Position numbers and translations under genes: made by a program. A DNA stretch of 64,000 nt. Origin: Zea mays (taxonomy: Eukaryota; Streptophyta; Magnoliopsida; Poales; Poaceae). The notes beneath the pieces are model-generated. The model searched no databases and had not been told where the DNA came from. It saw only the letters and a list, made by a program, of their open reading frames with translations. How positions within the stretch are numbered: the first letter of the stretch is position 1; every line of letters starts with the position of its first letter. Below are positions 35,602 through 46,900 of this stretch, piece by piece. The stretch spans positions 272,326,622 through 272,390,621 of the forward strand of contig NC_050096.1 of assembly GCF_902167145.1 (NCBI RefSeq), given 5' to 3'.

Positions 35602-38400
35602 CTAGGGGTAAAACTTTCTGAGGTGCTCTATGTTCCAAGAGTTCCCGACTTCTGTACCATCCGTCTGGGTGAGGCGATACGATCCGGGCCGAGTGACCTC
35701 TGCTACTATGAAGGGTCCTTCCCATAAGGGTGATAGCTTGTGCCGTCCCTCCCCCGTTAGAATTCGGCGGAGGACGAGGTCTCCTACTGAAAAGGACCTT
35801 TGCCGCACAGCCTTATCGTGATAGCGCCTTAGAGTCTGCTGGTACCGTGCTGATTGGATTACTGCATTCAGTCGTTCTTCCTCAAGTATATCAATATCCT
35901 CCAGCCTGGTGGCCTCAGCTTCCGCTATGCTTTCGAAGATCAATCTTGGTGCCCCAAACTTGAGGTCAGCAGGTATCACTGCCTCCGACCCATAGACCAT
36001 GAAGAAAGGAGTGTTTCCATGCAGGGCTCGGCTAGGTTGGGTTCTCAGGCTCCAAACGACATAAGGTAGTTCTCTTATCCACTTTCCTGCGAATTTTTCA
36101 TTTTTATCGAAGACCCTTTTCCTGAGTGCCTCCAATATCATTCCGTTGGCTCGTTCAACCTGCCCGTTGGCTCTTGGATGCGCCACAGATGCGTATTTGA
36201 TCTGAATGCTCTTTTGCTCGCAGAAGTCAAAGAATTCTGAGCTGGTGAAGTTGGATCCTAAGTCAGTGATGATGTTGTTTGGTATCCCGAATCTGAATAT
36301 TATATCCTGTATGAATTCCACGGCCTTAGCAGAGGTTAAAGAAGCAATGGGCTTGAACTCTATCCATTTAGTGAATTTGTCAATTGCCACCAATACGTGG
36401 GTATAACCTCCTTGAGCTTTCTTGAAAGGTCCAATCATATCCAATCCCCAGCATGCGAAAGGCCAAGTTATTGGTATGGTCTGTAGCTGCTGTGCTGGCA
36501 TGCGCTGTTGCTTCGACAGGTATTGACAAGCTTCGCATCTCTGAACTAACTCGGCTGCGTCGTTCTTCGCTGTCGGCCAATAGAACCCTGACCTGAAGAC
36601 CTTCCCGACTAGTGTTCTGGAGGCTGCATGTATTCCACATTGCCCTGCATGGACTTCCTCCAGAAGTTGCTTCCCAGTGGATGGGAGAATACATTTCATG
36701 AGAACCCCTGATGCACCCCTTCTGTATAATATCTCCCCAATGAGTGTGTAGTGAGCTGATTGTCTGGCAATGCGCTCTGCCGAGTTTTTGTCATCTGGCT
36801 CTTCTTCATTCTTTATATACTTAATGATCGGCCTCCTCCAGTCATCAGAGTCTGACTCGGGTTGATCTACGATGTTGCACTCTTCTGTTTGGTCTATTGA
36901 GATACTCGGCCGTGTAATTTCCTGCACGAAAACTCCGGGTGGGACCTGAGTTCGACCGGATCCGAGCTTGGATAGTGTATCAGCTGCTGTGTTACGATCC
37001 CTTTCCACATGATGAAATTCCAGACCCTCGAACTTATCTTCCAACTTTCGAACGGCAGCGCAATATTTTCCCATTGAATCACTTGAACAATCCCATTCTT
37101 TGTTTATCTGGCTAATGACTACCAGAGAGTCTCCATATACCATCAATCTCTTGACGCCCAGTGATATGGCGATGTTTAATCCGTGTATCAAGGCTTCATA
37201 CTCGGCTGCGTTGTTAGAGGCCGGGAATAGCAGCTGGAGAGCATACTTGAGGTGCTCGCCTCCAGGTGCAGTGAAGAGAATTCCTGCTCCTGCTCCTTGC
37301 AGTTTCAGCGAGCCATCAAAATACATTCGCCATACTTCTGCGGTTTCTGGATTATCCGGTGTTTGCTATTCTGTCCACTCTGATACGAAATCAACCAGTG
37401 CTTGAGTTTTAACGGTTGTGCGGGGTCGGAACTCGATATCATGGGATCCCAACTCGCATGCCCACTTGGCTATTCGGCCAATGGCTTCCTTGTTGTGAAG
37501 AATATCTCCTATTGGAAAACCAGTGATTACTATGCCTTTGTGGTCATCAAAGTAGTGACGCAGCTTGCGGGCAGTTAGAAGTACTGCATATAATAGCTTC
37601 TGAACCTGAGGATATTTTTTCTTCGAGGGACCTAGAACTTCACTGATGAAGTAAACAGGATGTTGTACCGGGTAGGCATGCCCTTCTTCCACTCGCTCGA
37701 CTACCAACGCAGTGCTTACCACGTGAGTCGTGCAAGAGATATACAACAGCAGATCTTCAGCCGGTTGAGTCGGCGTAGCTCGCCGGGGCGGTTTCAATAC
37801 TGGTGGTGTTGTCAGGAATTTCTTAAGTGCATCTAGAGCTTCTTGCGCTTCTGAAGTCCATTGAAACTTATCCACCTTCTTAAGCAGTTTGTAAAACGGC
37901 AAGCCTTTCTCCCCCAGTCTGGATATAAATCTGCTTAGAGCTGCCATACATCCTGTGAGTCGCTGAACCTTCTTTTGTGACCGAGGAGCTTCCATCTTCA
38001 TGATAGCTTCAATCTTATCTGGATTAGCCTCGATTCCCCGGTGGCTGACGATAAACCCGAGCAACTTTCCTGCTGGTACCCCGAAAACGCATTTTTCAGG
38101 ATTGAGCTTCCATCTATATCTTCTCAGGCTGTTGAAAACCAGCTGTAAATCTTCGATGAAGTTTTCTGGATTCTCAGTTTTGATCACCGCGTCATCAACG
38201 TAAGCCTCCACACGCTTGCCCCAGTGATCGGCTAGGCATGTTTGAATGGCCCTCTGATAAGTCGCTCCAGCGTTTTTGAGGCCGAACGGCATGGAGGTAT
38301 AACAGAAAGCACCAAACGGGGTGATGAACGCCGTTTTTTCCTCGTCCTCTTTTGCCAAACTAATCTGATGATACCCGGAATAGCAATCCAAGAAAGACAG
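35602..38400 (-). pseudogene. pol of the Grande-like element: RT (partial), RNase H, second RNase H, integrase
   Basis: Minus strand. RT begins mid-domain at LSFLDCYSGYHQ, with catalytic YVDD (YVDDAVIK) and a normal FGLKNAGATYQ. RNase H follows (LLLYISCTTHVVS). An in-frame TAG at 37366-37368 stands where glutamine is expected, before the archaeal-type RNase H (MYFDGSLKLQGAGAG, AEYEALIHGL). Integrase has an HHCC finger (H-AGQCGIH ... CEACQ) and the D,D,E core: GLDMIGPF, TDLGSNF (usual TDNGSNF) and GQVERANG. It ends HLRKFYP. The deleted N-terminus and the stop make it a pseudogene; apart from these the frame is open. Confidence 0.88.
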
Positions 38401-39777
38401 CACAAATATAATTGCTCTTAAGTTGAAATACTCACGGCAATACTCATCCCATATTCTAACTCCTTCATTCCAGAGCTTTGTCATATCTTCCATAAGAGGT
38501 TCTAGGAACACATCAATATCAACACCAGCTGATTTCGGACCTTGAATAAGAATAGTCAACATAATATACTTTCTTTTGTGACACAACCATGATGGAAGGT
38601 TGTACATCGTTAAAGTCACGGGCCAGGTGCTATGTACACTTCTTTTTTCACCAAATGGATTCATTCCGTCTGTACCCAAAGCAAATCTTACATTTCTGGT
38701 TTCTTTGGCAAACTCAGGATACATAAGATCAAAATTTTTCCATTGTGATGCATCAGCAGGGTGTCGAATCTGTTTGTTATTCTGCTTGCGATTTTCAGCA
38801 TGCCAACGCATAAGCTCAGCCTCCCTAGGATTTGAGAACAAACGTTTTAAGCGATCAATTACTGGAAGATACCACATCACCAAAGCTGGGTTCTTTGACT
38901 TCTTTTTCCCATCCACGTCATCAAAAGTGTCATCGTCACTTTCAGGTCCAATAGTGGATTTCTTGTTTTTATTTTTCTTCGGGAATTTTTTTACACAGTC
39001 TTGATTGTAGCTCTTCTTGTATCGACTGACATTGCAAACTGGGCATCTTGATGCGTTCTCAAAATCGCCACGATACAGAATACAATGGTTCGGACATGCA
39101 TGAATTTTTTACACACCCAGAGCTATGGGAGATATAAGCTTCTTCGCTTTATAAGTGCTTGTTGGTAGTTTGTTGGGTTTTGGTAGTAATTGAGACAGAT
39201 AATTCAAAAGATCTGTGAAGCTAGTATCAGACCATCCGGCGCTAGCCTTCAACTTCAGAAGTTCTAGAACTGTACGCAGTGTAGTAAACTCTTTGTCACA
39301 ACCCTTTGATTCATCATATAAAGGTTCTTTTGAGGCACTTTCCAGTCCCTCCATTTTAGATAGCCCTTTCTGCGATCCCACAGAACTTAACATTTCTGGT
39401 TCCATATGGCGCAACATCTCTTCACAATCAAATTCTTCAAAATCTTGATTAGCATCCACATTATCCACTTTACCATCAACTTTAAGATCTAAAATTCCGA
39501 CAACTCTCTCGTCATTACCAGACACTTCACACGGATCCAACTCACCATGTTCTGACCATATCGTGTAATTGTTTTTAAACCCTCTTTTTAGCAGATGTGA
39601 TTGGATTACTCCTATATCTCTCCAAGCTATCTTATTATCACAATCGATGCACGGACATAATATCTCCTTGCTCTTTCGCAAATTCGCGTGCTTGTTGGCC
39701 GCTTCAATAAAGCTTCTCAAATTTCGAATGTACGACGGATGTGGTCTTGGCACATTGTACATCCAACCTCGGTCCAT
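38401..39777 (-). pseudogene. CACTA TNP2-type transposase, N-terminal part
   Basis: Minus strand from 39777: transposase-associated zinc region (MDRGWMYN ... CPCIDCDN, HLLKRGF), then after an in-frame TAA near 39107-39109 the segment HACPNHCILYRGDFE, CPVCNVSRYKK, and transposase_21 (DGMNPFG, PSWLCHKRKYIML, VFLEPLMEDM, EYFNLRAIIFV). At 38401 the frame runs without interruption into the RT of the Grande-like element. A few residues expected before LSGQKTKG in the other half are missing, so the junction removed a little CACTA sequence too. Two stops plus the insertion mean it is inactive. Confidence 0.85.
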
Positions 39778-40290
39778 TACCTATCCCTATATTGATTAAC
39801 GTCAATATCGAGATGTAACATGAAAAAATAAATGTTCATGAAAGTGAAACAAGATCATATCGAGATGTACCTAGCACATGAGACAAATTTTTTTAAAATA
39901 TCCCTAATTAATTGAATTTAATCCCTAAATCATGAACGAATTAATGTGCATGAAAATGAAACAAGATTGCAGCAATATAGGTACCTTGAGGTGAGACAAC
40001 TCTTCATAAAAAATCTTTAAATTAGATCAACTACAAGTCCAAATCTTGGAATTCCTGAGTTTTTCTTCAATTCCGGTCTATATTACAAAATTGAGGCAAA
40101 AAATCGTATCAAAATGAGAAAGAAAACAAACGGAGATCATATATATGCATAAACTCTTGAAATCAAGCCCGAAAATCAAAAACAAAACCTTCTCCCCGTA
40201 GATCAAAAAAATCCGCCACCGCTACAGTGCGCAACCTAGCGGCGTGTCGGGCTCCGGAAGTTAGGGTTCCTGCGCTGGAACCACCGATTC
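39778..40290. other. probable 5'UTR/intron of the transposase transcript
   Basis: AT-rich stretch between the transposase ATG region and the minus-facing TATA box; no coding sequence recognised. Confidence 0.4.
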
Positions 40291-40486
40291 TTTTATACTA
40301 CATACACATCACAGGCGGATTTTTAGAAAAACCGCTTGTGATGTTTAACATCACAAGCGCTTTTCTATTTCGACCGCCTGTGAAGTTTACATATCACAGG
40401 CGGTCGAAATAGAAAAGCGCTTGTGATGTTATACATCACAAGCGGTTTTTCTAAAAATCCGCCTGTGATGTGTTTACAATATAAAA
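40291..40486. promoter_or_regulatory. palindromic bidirectional promoter of the CACTA
   Basis: A near-perfect inverted repeat (core 40305-40472, arms about 79 bp, spacer about 10 bp, centre 40388.5) made of CACTA-type motifs: CATCACAGGCGGATTTTTAG, CCGCTTGTGATG, ATCACAAGCGC, CGACCGCCTGTGA. TATAAAA faces left at 40291-40297 (minus strand) and right at 40480-40486 (plus strand), both exactly equidistant from the centre. It lies between the divergent transposase and protease genes. The TATA pair and symmetry are seen directly; promoter activity and protein binding are inferred. Confidence 0.75.
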
Positions 40487-40900
40487 GCCTCGGTACGGTG
40501 GTTTAGGGTTTAGGTTTCGCCCGGAGCTGATACTACGCCGCCAGGCTGATACTGCGCCGCCGTTCCCGTCCCCGTCTCCGAGCCGTGAGCGCCCGCCACG
40601 CCGTCGCCGAGCCCGAGCCCAAGCGCCACCGTCTCCGAGCTGGGCGCCCGCCACGCCGCGCCGTCCCCGAGCCCAACTCCGCCGTCCCCGTCCCCATCTC
40701 CGAGCCCGAGCGTCGCCGTCTCCATCTCCGAGCCCGAGCGTCGCCGTCTCCATCTCCGAGCCCGAGCGCCTCTGTCCCTGTCCCCGAGGCCAAGCGCCGC
40801 CGTCCCCGTCCTCGAGCCCGAGCGCCGCCGAGCCCGAGCGCCGAGTGCGCCGCCGTGCCCATCTCCGAGCCCTCGGTGCACTCCTTGATCATGCCTTAAT
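40487..40900 (+). other. GC-rich degenerate repeat, probable 5' transcribed region
   Basis: Repeated CCGTCTCCGAGCCCGAGCG-type units of about 18-30 bp, opening frames on both strands. Begins ~20 bp past the plus-facing TATA box, so may be transcribed leader. No protein domain. Confidence 0.4.
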
Positions 40901-41063
40901 TACTTGTTACAAATTCATGCCTTGATTACTTGTTTTTGCTAGTCATGCCTTGATTCCTCGGTGCACTCCTTGATCATGCCTTGATTACTTGTTACAAATT
41001 CATGCCTTGATTACTTGTTTCTGCTAGTCATGCCTTGATTCCTCAGTGCACTCCTTGATCATG
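40871..41063. repeat. 85-bp tandem duplication
   Basis: CCTCGGTGCACTCCTTGATC, CATGCCTTGATTACTTGTT and CTAGTCATGCCTTGATT recur with period 85 (starts 40871, 40956, 41041). Confidence 0.85.
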
Positions 41064-41742
41064 GTGCACTACATTGCAGATAGTGTACATTAGATTAATT
41101 ATCAGTGCTTAGATTAATTATTGTTAATCTTATATTGTTAATGTTGGTCATTATGCTTATATTGTTGGTGTTTTCACTTACATATTTTATTAAGGTCACC
41201 ATTTTTGCTTTAGTAGCTTGTATCCCTTGTGATTAAATGTTTGTATACCATTAAGGTGTTAGTATCCTTCGAATGAAGAATTTTGTGTCCCTCCATCGAT
41301 GTCAGTTGTTTGATCTTGTCATGGATAGTTGATGCAACTACTAGGACCCCTTCTTGGTAGAAAATCTCCATAGTGATTGGGGAAACAAGTCTATTTTTAG
41401 TGTTTTTTGACTACCTATCTTTGTTTGATAATCATTAGGGCAAATGTGCTTATGGCCACATACATCATGGAAGTACATAGCCATGACAATGTTATTATCT
41501 CCCTATGTTATAAGACTTGTTCTTATCTCCCTTCTTAGTTTTTTGACTACCTATCTTTGCTTCCCAACCCTATGTTATAAGACTTGTTCTTATCTCCCAT
41601 CTTTGACTTGTTCATAGCCATGACAATGTTATTTGGACCCCTCTTTTTGCCCTATAAGCCACATCCTTGTTTTCCCTCTGATCCCTGCCTTTGTTGCGAT
41701 CTCAATTTTGATTGTGAGACTTGTCTATTTTCAGTTTTAGAG
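41064..41742. other. non-coding part of the CACTA, possible intron
   Basis: AT-rich; repeated phrases such as TTTTTTGACTACCTATCTTTG (split over about 41405-41425 and 41538-41558) suggest a small local duplication. No coding sequence. Confidence 0.4.
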
Positions 41743-42117
41743 ATGGAAAAAGAGCCACTTGACATGGTTGAGAGCTCAGTTCGAGTCATCGAGACACATG
41801 TTGACATCATTCGCAGTCTAGTGACTGATGGGGTTGTGGATACTAGTGAACCGGAATCAGTGTACACACTTAAGACCACTTTGTTTCAAATTGGAGATGT
41901 ATGCGACATGCTTGAGAAGTGTGCTCTGTCCATCAAAAAGTATGCTGACTCCAAGAGGGCTAAAATTATTCAAGATGAAGCCCTGCAATATGCTGAAGAT
42001 GATGAAGCTGCAGATGATTTAGAGGAACTCCCAAGCCCAGATCTCCTTACTCAAGCCGACATATTGGAAAAATATTTTGGAATTGAGTATGATAGCGACC
42101 AGTCAAGGGGTTGTTGA
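41743..42117 (+). CDS. small acidic CACTA-borne protein, unknown
   Basis: 124-codon ORF starting MEKEPLDMVESS; the ATG is just after a possible acceptor (TTTTCAG). Predicted mostly helical and acidic, with an EDDEAADDLEELPS stretch near residue 90. No family recognised. It sits on the plus side of the bidirectional promoter, before the B3 hairpins, so could be a separate gene or an early exon of the plus-strand CACTA transcript. The start codon choice is tentative. Confidence 0.4.
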   Translation: MEKEPLDMVESSVRVIETHVDIIRSLVTDGVVDTSEPESVYTLKTTLFQIGDVCDMLEKCALSIKKYADSKRAKIIQDEALQYAEDDEAADDLEELPSPDLLTQADILEKYFGIEYDSDQSRGC

Positions 42118-42401
42118 TGTTTAGTCCTAAACAACACGATATGAGTATCGTAGGTTTCACTCTTAGAGATAATGTATTTTGTATGAACCTCTTAGAGAGT
42201 GTCAAGTCAATGAACTATCTTCGAGTACTATTGGGAAGTGGATCTCTTTGATGTATTTTTTTCTAGTGATATCGATGGTGCCGAGTAGCACCAAATTTGG
42301 ACTTGTGTCCATATCTATAGATGCTAGTAGTTGAGCACTAGCGCCTACAATCTTGACTACCTCATCCCTATTATCTGTTTGGGACTTATATGGAGAATGC
42401 C
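42118..42401. other. CACTA spacer before the B3 hairpins
   Basis: No gene recognised. CCTACAATCTTGACTACCTC at about 42342 is the start of the ~800-bp unit that recurs at 43131. Confidence 0.4.
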
Positions 42402-43059
42402 CGAATCGGGTCGGGAAGCAAGCTCGCAGATAGAAGTGCACTTTCCAATGCAGTTAGACAGAGAAGGCATGGCTGTGATGTTATAATGCTGAAGGACCCC
42501 AAGAAGAGATTAAGTCCTGTAGTCTACCACCTCCCGTTATTTGTGGGCTTCACCGATGGCTGGAAACATTTGGTGATAGCAAACGACCTTCGGGCTGAAG
42601 ACGTCTGCGAGCTTGTTAAGGGGCCAGACGATGTTGAGCCGGTGTACTATGTCCGGATGTGTGGTCACAAAATTAAAAGCCGCCCCGGCTACATGTGTGT
42701 GCTTCTCTTCTCTTAGGTGGGGTGCTAAGTGATCTTAGTAGCCGACATAAGAGAAGAGAAGCGCACAGATGAAGCCGGGGCGGCTTTAAATTTTGTGACC
42801 ACACATCCGGACAGAGTAGACCGGCTCACCATCGTCTGGCCCCTTAACAAGCTCGCAGACGTCCCTAGCCCGAAGGTCGTTTGATGTCACCAAATGTTTC
42901 CCGCCCTCGGTGAAGCCCACAAATAACGGGAGGTGGTAGACTACAGGGCCTAATCTCTTCTTGGGGTCCTTCAGCATTATAACATCACAGCCATGCCTTC
43001 TCTGTCTAACTGCATTGGAAAGTGCCCTTCTATCTGCGAGCTTGCTTCCCGACCCGATC
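42402..43059. repeat. inverted repeat 1 of a captured B3-domain-like fragment
   Basis: Arms 42402-42715 and 42748-43059, loop about 32 bp. Each arm, read in its own direction, encodes a B3-type DNA-binding-domain fragment: MLKDPKKRL, PVVYHLPLFVGF, GWKHLV (plus arm) or GGKHLV (minus arm), NDLRA-x-DVCELVKG. B3 domains are plant-specific DNA-binding domains (ARF, REM, ABI3 and others). The arms differ by scattered substitutions only. No start-to-stop B3 gene is present, so this is a captured fragment. A transcript through it would fold into a ~310-bp hairpin. Confidence 0.8.
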
Positions 43060-43204
43060 CTGCCCCGTAGGGGGGTTTGGGCTCGATTTCTTTTGAATCA
43101 CCTTTTCTCCAAGTTCCCTTATTGATGGAACCTACAATCTTGACTACCTCATCCCTATTCTCTGTTTGGGACTTATATGGAGAATGGCATCGGCGGAATG
43201 CCTA
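43060..43204. other. spacer between the two inverted repeats
   Basis: TGCCCCGTAGGGGGGTTTGG and TTATTGATGGAACC here recur after the second inverted repeat (about 43861-43933), showing that spacer plus hairpin was duplicated together. Confidence 0.6.
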
Positions 43205-43860
43205 AATCGGGTCGGGAAGCAAGCTCGCAGATAGAAGTGCACTTTCTAATGCAGTTAGACAGAGAAGGCATGGCTGTGATGTTATAATGCTGAAGGACCC
43301 CAAGAAGAGATTAAGCCTTGTAGTCTACCACCTCCCGTTATTTGTGGGCTTCACCGATGGCTGGAAACATTTGGTGATAGCAAACGACCTTCGGGCTGAA
43401 GACGTCTGCGAGCTTGTTAAGGGGCCAGACGATGTTGAGCTGGTGTACTATGTCCGGATGTGTGGTCACAAAATTAAAAGCCGCCCCGGCTGCATGTGTG
43501 TGCTTCTCTTCTCTTAGGTGGGGTGCTAAGTGATCTTAGTAGCCGACATAAGAGAAGAGAAGCGCACAGATGAAGCCGGTGCGGCTTTAAATTTTGTGAC
43601 CACACATCCGGACAGAGTACACCGGCTCACCATCGTCTGGCCCCTTAACAAGCTCGCAGACGTCCCCAGCCCGAAGGTCGTTTGATGTCACCAAATGTTT
43701 CCCGCCCTCGGTGAAGCCCACAAATAACGAGAGGTGGTAGACTATAGGGCATAATCTCTTCTTGGGGTCCTTCAGCATTATAACATCACAGCCATGCCTT
43801 CTCTATCTAACTGCATTGGAAAGTGCCCTTCTATCTGCGAGCTTGCTTCCCGACCCGATC
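43205..43860. repeat. inverted repeat 2 of the B3-like fragment (tandem copy)
   Basis: Arms about 43205-43516 and 43549-43860, offset ~801 bp from the first hairpin and nearly identical to it. Plus arm reads LVVYHLPLFVGF where the first reads PVVYHLPLFVGF; minus arm has PIVYHLSLFVGF. This arose by tandem duplication of the hairpin unit. Confidence 0.8.
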
Positions 43861-43981
43861 CTGCCCCGTAGGGGGGTTTGGGCTCGATTTCTTTTGAATC
43901 ACCTTTTCTCCAAGTTCCCTTATTGATGGAACCAGTATATCAGACTAACAATATATCCCTTTATTGATGGAACCAGCTTGA

Positions 43982-46900
43982 ATGGTAGACAACGAGCAGC
44001 CTAGTATGGATGTGGTCTGCACCGGTGCGTCTAACAAAGTTGATGAAGACGCGACCAAACTTGAATGGCAGACAACGAGCAGCTCCGGTGAAGGGAGCGG
44101 GGAGGATAGTTCTAGTGACGACAATCCTTGTACTCCTATACCTCCAAGGAAGAAAAAAACATCAGATGAGCTTGATGCCGACTATATTCCCAACGATGAA
44201 GAGGTAAATAGAAATATGCCGACTATATTGTAAAATAATGTTCATATATGAAAGGCCATTAATTTTTTCACTATATAGATTTCAAATGAAGAGAAGAAAG
44301 AGGATGCATCTTCTACACGAAACACGGAGGATGCTCCGATGCCTGAATCATCCATTTCACATAAGCGGAAACGAGGGCGACGAGGTCCAAATCAGATGAA
44401 AGAAGGTGCAGTTATGTACGTAACAAAACTAAATGCAGAGGGGTTTCCTGAAGAACCACTTGACGTGGTTACAAAGTTTCGAAATTCCTGCGGGTCTACT
44501 GTTAGAGATATAGTGCCAATCACACTTCAAAAATGGAAGGATTTAGATGAAGACACCCGCAACAAGCTATGGGCTAAGTTGTCTGAGTCATTCAAGTTCC
44601 CAAAAGGCACAGAGGATGCAGTAAGGAAGTCGATGCTCTCTGCTATGGCCAAGATGTTTCGTGGGTGGAAGGCCGAGATGAATAGGGACTTTGTTAAGAA
44701 GAATAAGGTTCCTCCGCCCAAGAAAATGGGGAAAATCACTCAAGCTCAGTGGGAGGAATTTGTTCGTCAGAAGACCGAACTGAAGGCCAAAGAACTGGGC
44801 AAAACTAATTCTCAGAGAGCGAAGATGAACAAACACCCCCATCGCCTGGGGTCAAGCGGATATCACCATAAAGTTGTGCAGTGGAACAGGATTATCGAGG
44901 AAGCTATAACTAACGGCACTTTGGACCCAATATTAAAATATATCGATGAGAGAGCTATTCGTTGGATCTTAGGTCGGGCAGGTTTGAGTGAGGACGGCAA
45001 ACTTTTGCATCCAGAATTGGTAGGCGAAGTTTCGACAAAAATTCAAGAATATGCAGATAAGAGAAAAAAGGAGAATTTAAGCCTAGGAGGGAGAATGACA
45101 TACTAACTGCAGCACTAGGCAATCCTGAACACACTGGACGGGCTCGGGGAATCTCTTCTAAGATTTCCTGGAGAGAGGCGTTTCCAGAGTATGCGTCGTC
45201 ATATAGGAAACACGAGAAGTCAAAAAGGACCCTTGAAGAGACTATTGATGAAAGGGTACAAAAGGCTATTAATGACGTGATGAACAAAATGAAGAAAACA
45301 GAATGCATATCATTTGAACTCAAGCCAAGCCACATGAGTCCACCTATAGTCCCTAGCAGCGTTGGATCTGTGCAAGACTTGACCAAGTACCCTGTAGACG
45401 ATATTGTTGAGGACAAGCCTTGCTTTCTTCATATTCCAATCAATCGATCTGGGACAAAAACAAAGCAAGCTGCTACTGGTATGGTAAAACCAGGACTTGT
45501 TAACTACAAGGACAATCCTATCCCGCCACACTATGCTGTGGTCCAAGTTCTAGAAATCACAGACAGTGGTTGTGAAGATTGGGAGATAGATTTTCCAGTT
45601 GAGGGGATCATAACTTTGCAGGAGGCAATGAACGAGTTGGTCCTTTGGCATCGACGCGACATCAAGTTTGGTGATGAGCCGAATTCAACACCAATGCAAC
45701 AAAAAGCTAGTTCGATCATTCCACACCCCATGGTGCAGGAAAATATGACACCGACCTTCGAAAAAATCGTTGAAACAATCATATCGCCTCTTGCGAAGGA
45801 ACTCGACGAGGGGGACGTAGACAAAATTGTTCCTCAGAATGTCGACGTCAACATCAAAAAGGAACCAAAGGTTGGCACCAATGTTGAAGGGCCAACTATT
45901 TCAAAGAAAATTCATAAGTGAATCGCCACTGACGATGTCAAGAAACCGTCAGAATCAGTGGCACGCTACCTGCATAAATTGCAGAGAGTTATGACTAATC
46001 AATCAAAAGCGGTATCAGCATCTCATGGAGTAGGCACACGGTCGACCCAAATAGACAATTTCGAAGTATGGGAAGAAGATGGAATGATTCATACTCGAGA
46101 ATCATTACGTCTTAAAACCAATATCTCGGTATACAAGAAGGAGGATGTTCCTCCTAAATTTGTGAATGGGAGGCCGTTCTTAACGACGGTGCAACTTTCT
46201 ATGTTGTCGACTCTGGAGATTAGAATGCATGAGTGGTACATGGTGGCTAGCAACAAATACAAACTCGAGGAATTCACATTTGTTGTGCCAGAAGATGCAT
46301 TTTGGAGCAATGATCATATAGATCCTGTGCGACATTTATTCTTTGACGATCTCTGGTCGTTGTACCACCGACAAAGGATGGAAACCAACTACTTAACCCT
46401 CTTTTGCTTGTAAGTACCTCTAAACTTTCATATTTGTTAGTTTTGTACACGCACACATAAACGAGAGTCTATCGATTAACACTATTACACGTAGGATGCA
46501 ATACATGGATGATAAGAAGAAACAACTTAAGACAGAGTTTCTTGACCCGTTGATGATATCCCAAGCTCGCTACAAAGTAGTTGCTCGGAGGCAAGGAGAA
46601 GAATACAAAGACTTGGACGATGCTGAATTTGAGAAAGCCGTCAAACAGAATCAGAGAAAGAAAATGAAGGTAATGGCGGCATACATTGGACGAGCCATGT
46701 ATAATCATGTACAACATGGCAAGGACTTAATAATAGCTCCGCACCACTTTAAGTAAGTTATCGACATGGTTTAATTTTGAACTATAAATTATGGCAATCG
46801 TGATATTAACATGTGTTTTCGTCTATGTCTATATAGTGACCACTACATTTGTATCATGATCTGGCCAAAGGATGGTAAAGTCGTGGTCTTCGACTCACTG

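Larger units (their letters stand above)
28060..38400 (-). mobile_element. Grande-like Tat-lineage Ty3/gypsy retrotransposon, 5' end deleted
   Basis: Minus-strand order from the right: truncated RT, RNase H, second (archaeal-type) RNase H, integrase, an 89-bp tandem array, a long 3' region with antisense genes and an 81-bp array, PPT, 3' LTR (28060-28689). The extra RNase H, long 3' region, ~630-bp LTR and antisense Transposase_28 gene fit maize Grande and related Tat elements; the family name is from memory of these traits. The right edge at 38400 cuts in mid-RT and is fused directly to the CACTA transposase. The 5' LTR, gag, protease and part of RT are gone. Confidence 0.85.

Noticed and set aside
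40451..40899. Overlapping GC-rich ORFs on both strands
   Set aside because: Low-complexity CCGTCTCCGAGCC repeats open all frames; likely leader sequence.
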